Source: JALYGY01 sp963800975 (GTDB lineage Bacteria; Actinomycetota; Rubrobacteria; Rubrobacterales; Rubrobacteraceae). From it: DNA of 64,000 bases. The stretch is taken from NCBI GenBank assembly GCA_963800975.1, contig CAWDDB010000021.1, forward strand, positions 1 to 64,000, in the 5' to 3' direction. The position numbers and the translations under genes were made by a program. The notes beneath the pieces are model-generated. The model made no database searches. It saw only the letters and a list, made by a program, of their open reading frames with translations, and had not been told where the DNA came from. The number at the start of each line of letters is the position of its first letter. The first letter of the stretch is position 1. Shown here piece after piece: positions 62,082 to 64,000 of the stretch.

Positions 62082-62726
62082 TTGAAGATACTTTCCGTCG
62101 AACAGCTGCAGATACCGGAGATACAGGTGATTAGGTTCGCCCGCTTCCGCGACGAGCGGGGCTACTTCACGGAGCACTTCAGGAGGGACGACTTCGACAA
62201 CAGCCCCCTGACCCCGTTTATGGCGGGGGTCGAGTTCGTTCAGGCCAACGAGAGCTTCTCGAGGGCAACGACCGTCAGGGGCCTGCACTTCCAGTGGAAC
62301 CCGTACATGGGCAAGCTGGTCAGAACCGTGCAGGGGCACATGGTGGATCTGGTGCTCGACATCCGCAAAGGATCGCCGACCTTCGGCATGGCCATAGCCC
62401 ACGACATGCCGTCCGACGTCGGCGGGGAGCACAACGAGTGGATCTGGGTCCCGCCCGGCTTCGCGCACGGGAACGCGTTTCCCGAAGACACGACGATAGA
62501 GTACTTCTGCTCGGGCCAGTACAGCCCGGGTAACGAGGCCGGGATCTCGCCGCTCGCGGACGACATCGACTGGTCCCTGTGCGGCCAGAGCCTCTACGAG
62601 GCCTTTCACGACATCGCGTCCGGCACACACCTTATGACGGACAAAGACAGGAACGGCCTCACCGTCGCGGCCTGGGAGAGGGACGATAGGTCCGAGAACT
62701 TCGTCTACGGCTCCGAAGGCGGGTGA
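62082..62726 (+). CDS. RmlC-family sugar 3,5-epimerase homologue
   Basis: 214 residues from TTG 62082 (GGGGG upstream). Cupin of the RmlC family: RFARFRDERGYFTEHFRRDD, catalytic His in TVRGLHFQWNPYMGKLVRTV, VDLVLDIRKGSPTFGMAIAH, PPGFAHGNAFPEDTTIEYFC and DDIDWSL. It is longer than the canonical RmlC and diverged from the copy at 56248, so it may act on a different sugar nucleotide supplied by the epimerase at 60103. Confidence 0.8.
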   Translation: MKILSVEQLQIPEIQVIRFARFRDERGYFTEHFRRDDFDNSPLTPFMAGVEFVQANESFSRATTVRGLHFQWNPYMGKLVRTVQGHMVDLVLDIRKGSPTFGMAIAHDMPSDVGGEHNEWIWVPPGFAHGNAFPEDTTIEYFCSGQYSPGNEAGISPLADDIDWSLCGQSLYEAFHDIASGTHLMTDKDRNGLTVAAWERDDRSENFVYGSEGG

Positions 62727-62760
62727 GGCGTAGGGGCGCTTCGCGAAGCGCCCCTACGCC
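62727..62760. repeat. GTAG...CTAC palindrome, copy D (34 bp)
   Basis: GGCGTAGGGGCGCTTCG / CGAAGCGCCCCTACGCC, a perfect 34-bp palindrome starting right after the TGA of the RmlC homologue. Between convergent genes, so it can form a hairpin in either transcript. The minus-strand gene here ends 59 bases away, so no stop codon is embedded. Confidence 0.9.
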
Positions 62761-62818
62761 TTCTCGCCGGATTGGCCTTCTGGAGTACGACAGCCCGCGC
62801 CGACCACCCTGATTCCTG

Positions 62819-63817
62819 TTACCCGCGCCTGTCGCGCAGCCTGCGCGCTATGCTCGCCGTGGCGGCGAGGGACGACTCCCTGAGCAGGCGCCGTATCTCG
62901 GGTACCGGGACCTTCCTCTTGCCCTGTATGCCGCGCCGCTTCTCGAGCATCAGCGGTAGGGCTCGCCGAGCCTCCGCCAGCCCGCGCAGGTGCGGGCCCA
63001 GGGTTCCGGTCGCGGAGGCGACGAGCAGCCGCGCGAGCTGGCCGAGGACGAAGAACGGCAGCACGTGGGGTAAGGCGGAGAGCGGAAGGTTCTTCACCAG
63101 CAGGCTTATAGAGTTGCGGGTCCCGAGCCGGGTCGCGGTCGCGCTCCGCTTGCCGCCCGTCGTGGCCGACCCCATGTGGTAGACGACCGCGTCCGGGACG
63201 TAGAGGCAGCGGTAGCCGGCGAGCTGGGCCCTGAAGCTGAGGTCGCCGTCTTCGCAGTAGGATACGAAGTCTTCGTCGAAGAGCCCGACGACGTCGAGCA
63301 TCTCGCGGCGGTAGAACGCCGCCGCCGCGCACGCCGAGAACACGTAGGCCGGGAGGTCGAACTGTCCGCGGTCCCGCTCGCCGTGGCCGAGGCGGTAGGG
63401 GAGGCCGCTGAGCCTGAGGGCGTCGCCAGCCCCGTCCAGCAGTCGCCTGTCGCCGAAGTCGACCAGCTTGCTCGCGAAGAAGCCGGCCTCGGGGTGCCCG
63501 TCCGCCGCGCGCACGAGCGCCTGCAGCCAGCCGGGGTCCTGCTCCGTGTCGTTGTTCAGGAGCGCCACCAGATCGGTCGTCGAGGCCGAGATACCGGCGT
63601 TCACCGCCGCCGCGAACCCGCGGTTCTCCCCGAGCGGGATGACCCGCACCTCCGGGAAGCCAAGGCGCGCTCGCTCTGGCGAACCGTCGGTGGAGCCGTT
63701 GTCGACCAGGACGGTTTCGAAGTCGCGAAAGGTCTGGCGGCGCAGGGAACCGAGGCAGAGGTCGAGAAATCTCTCGCCGTTCCAGTTGGGGATAACGACC
63801 GTAACGCGGGAGGGCAA
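62819..63817 (-). CDS. Family 2 glycosyltransferase
   Basis: 332 residues. GT-A fold: RVTVVIPNWNGERFLDLCLG, ETVLVDNGSTDGS, GENRGFAAAVNAGISAS, LLNNDTEQDPGW (DxD position NDT), and FDEDFVSYCEDGDLSFRAQL. The C-terminal region has a hydrophobic segment (LPHVLPFFVLGQLARLLVAS). TTG 63817 begins four bases after the stop of the Wzt-like gene, so they form an operon. Acceptor unknown. Confidence 0.85.
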   Translation of the reverse strand: MPSRVTVVIPNWNGERFLDLCLGSLRRQTFRDFETVLVDNGSTDGSPERARLGFPEVRVIPLGENRGFAAAVNAGISASTTDLVALLNNDTEQDPGWLQALVRAADGHPEAGFFASKLVDFGDRRLLDGAGDALRLSGLPYRLGHGERDRGQFDLPAYVFSACAAAAFYRREMLDVVGLFDEDFVSYCEDGDLSFRAQLAGYRCLYVPDAVVYHMGSATTGGKRSATATRLGTRNSISLLVKNLPLSALPHVLPFFVLGQLARLLVASATGTLGPHLRGLAEARRALPLMLEKRRGIQGKRKVPVPEIRRLLRESSLAATASIARRLRDRRG

Positions 63818-63821
63818 GGCT

Positions 63822-64000
63822 TCAGGCAGACCTGGTCGGCCTCTCCCGCTCGTCCTCCGGGCCGCGTATCTCGACCCACGTGGGCAGGTGGACCAGGCTA
63901 CCGAAGGAGAGCTCGCTTCCGGAGTTGGAGATCCTGAATGAGGCCTCTTCCTCCACCCGCTCCAGCGCCGGGTCCTCCCCGCTGCCGGCGGAGATGGCGG
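63822..64000 (-). CDS. C-terminus of a Wzt-like polysaccharide ABC transporter ATPase (partial)
   Basis: The last ~59 residues before the TGA at 63822-63824: ALERVEEEASFRISNSGSEL, then SFGSLVHLPTWVEIRGPEDE. This resembles the Wzt_C-type carbohydrate-binding tail of O-antigen or teichoic-acid exporters. The ATPase domain lies beyond the window. It supports export of the glycan made by this locus. Confidence 0.5.
   Translation of the reverse strand, partial: AISAGSGEDPALERVEEEASFRISNSGSELSFGSLVHLPTWVEIRGPEDERERPTRSA

Noticed and set aside
61122..62630. A 502-residue minus-strand frame across rmlD and the RmlC homologue
   Set aside because: Antisense to two well-supported genes and crosses their boundary; typical high-GC artefact.

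Overview
The window is high-GC DNA (roughly two thirds G+C by eye), with dense GTG/TTG starts, strong GGAGG ribosome binding sites and tightly overlapping operons. Gene content points to an Actinomycetota bacterium, most plausibly a Rubrobacter-like lineage: a citramalate/leucine/isoleucine-valine cluster, a tyrosinase, a BofA-like protein, an alditol oxidase and LPXTG-like tails. This placement is inference, because there is no rRNA or other marker gene in the window. I saw no rRNA, tRNA or CRISPR array.

1-20.6 kb is an accessory, decaying region. It opens with two tandem copies of a Cys-type sulfatase, both frameshifted, created by a ~1.9 kb duplication that also copied the start of a large FG-GAP/propeller surface protein (4175-6703). 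A frameshifted right-handed beta-helix protein follows. From 9 to 13.4 kb lies a phage-derived module with terminase genes but no capsid or tail genes: a duplicated promoter/hairpin control region, a small HTH protein on a leaderless promoter, a Zn/HTH protein, and a terminase split into ATPase and nuclease genes. Next come a trypsin-fold protein that has lost its catalytic Asp and Ser, an NHL-repeat surface protein, and an XRE regulator plus large serine recombinase that abuts the 3' part of a DNA methyltransferase gene.

20.6-33 kb holds scattered envelope and metabolic genes: a DUF2306-type membrane protein, tyrosinase next to a CsoR-type copper sensor, alditol oxidase, an NlpC/P60 hydrolase, a LytM-like protein lacking a zinc ligand, a BofA-like protein, an RTX-like calcium-binding protein, a pentapeptide-repeat membrane protein, a phosphodiesterase and a RodZ-like HTH membrane protein.

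33-43.4 kb is a minus-strand branched-chain amino acid cluster. In transcription order it is ilvB, an IlvM-like ACT fusion, ilvC, ilvE, leuA, an HExxH protein, a cyclase-family protein, leuB and cimA, mostly with overlapping or near-overlapping ends. 43.8-52 kb contains a secreted HtaA-like protein, a broken Fic/Doc fragment, a Pyr4/PaxB-like membrane protein, a frameshifted SDR, a WYL regulator, two epoxide hydrolases and an AlkZ-like winged-helix protein. 52-54 kb is thrC-thrB.

54-64 kb is a surface polysaccharide locus. It has rmlB-rmlA-rmlC followed by a PPOX-methyltransferase fusion, two GT2 glycosyltransferases, a PAPS sulfotransferase, a second operon with an epimerase, rmlD and an RmlC homologue, and the C-terminus of a Wzt-like ABC ATPase at the window edge.

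A family of GTAG...CTAC palindromes is scattered through 33-63 kb. In four places the TAG of the palindrome is the stop codon of the adjacent minus-strand gene, and once the palindrome lies in frame inside a coding sequence.
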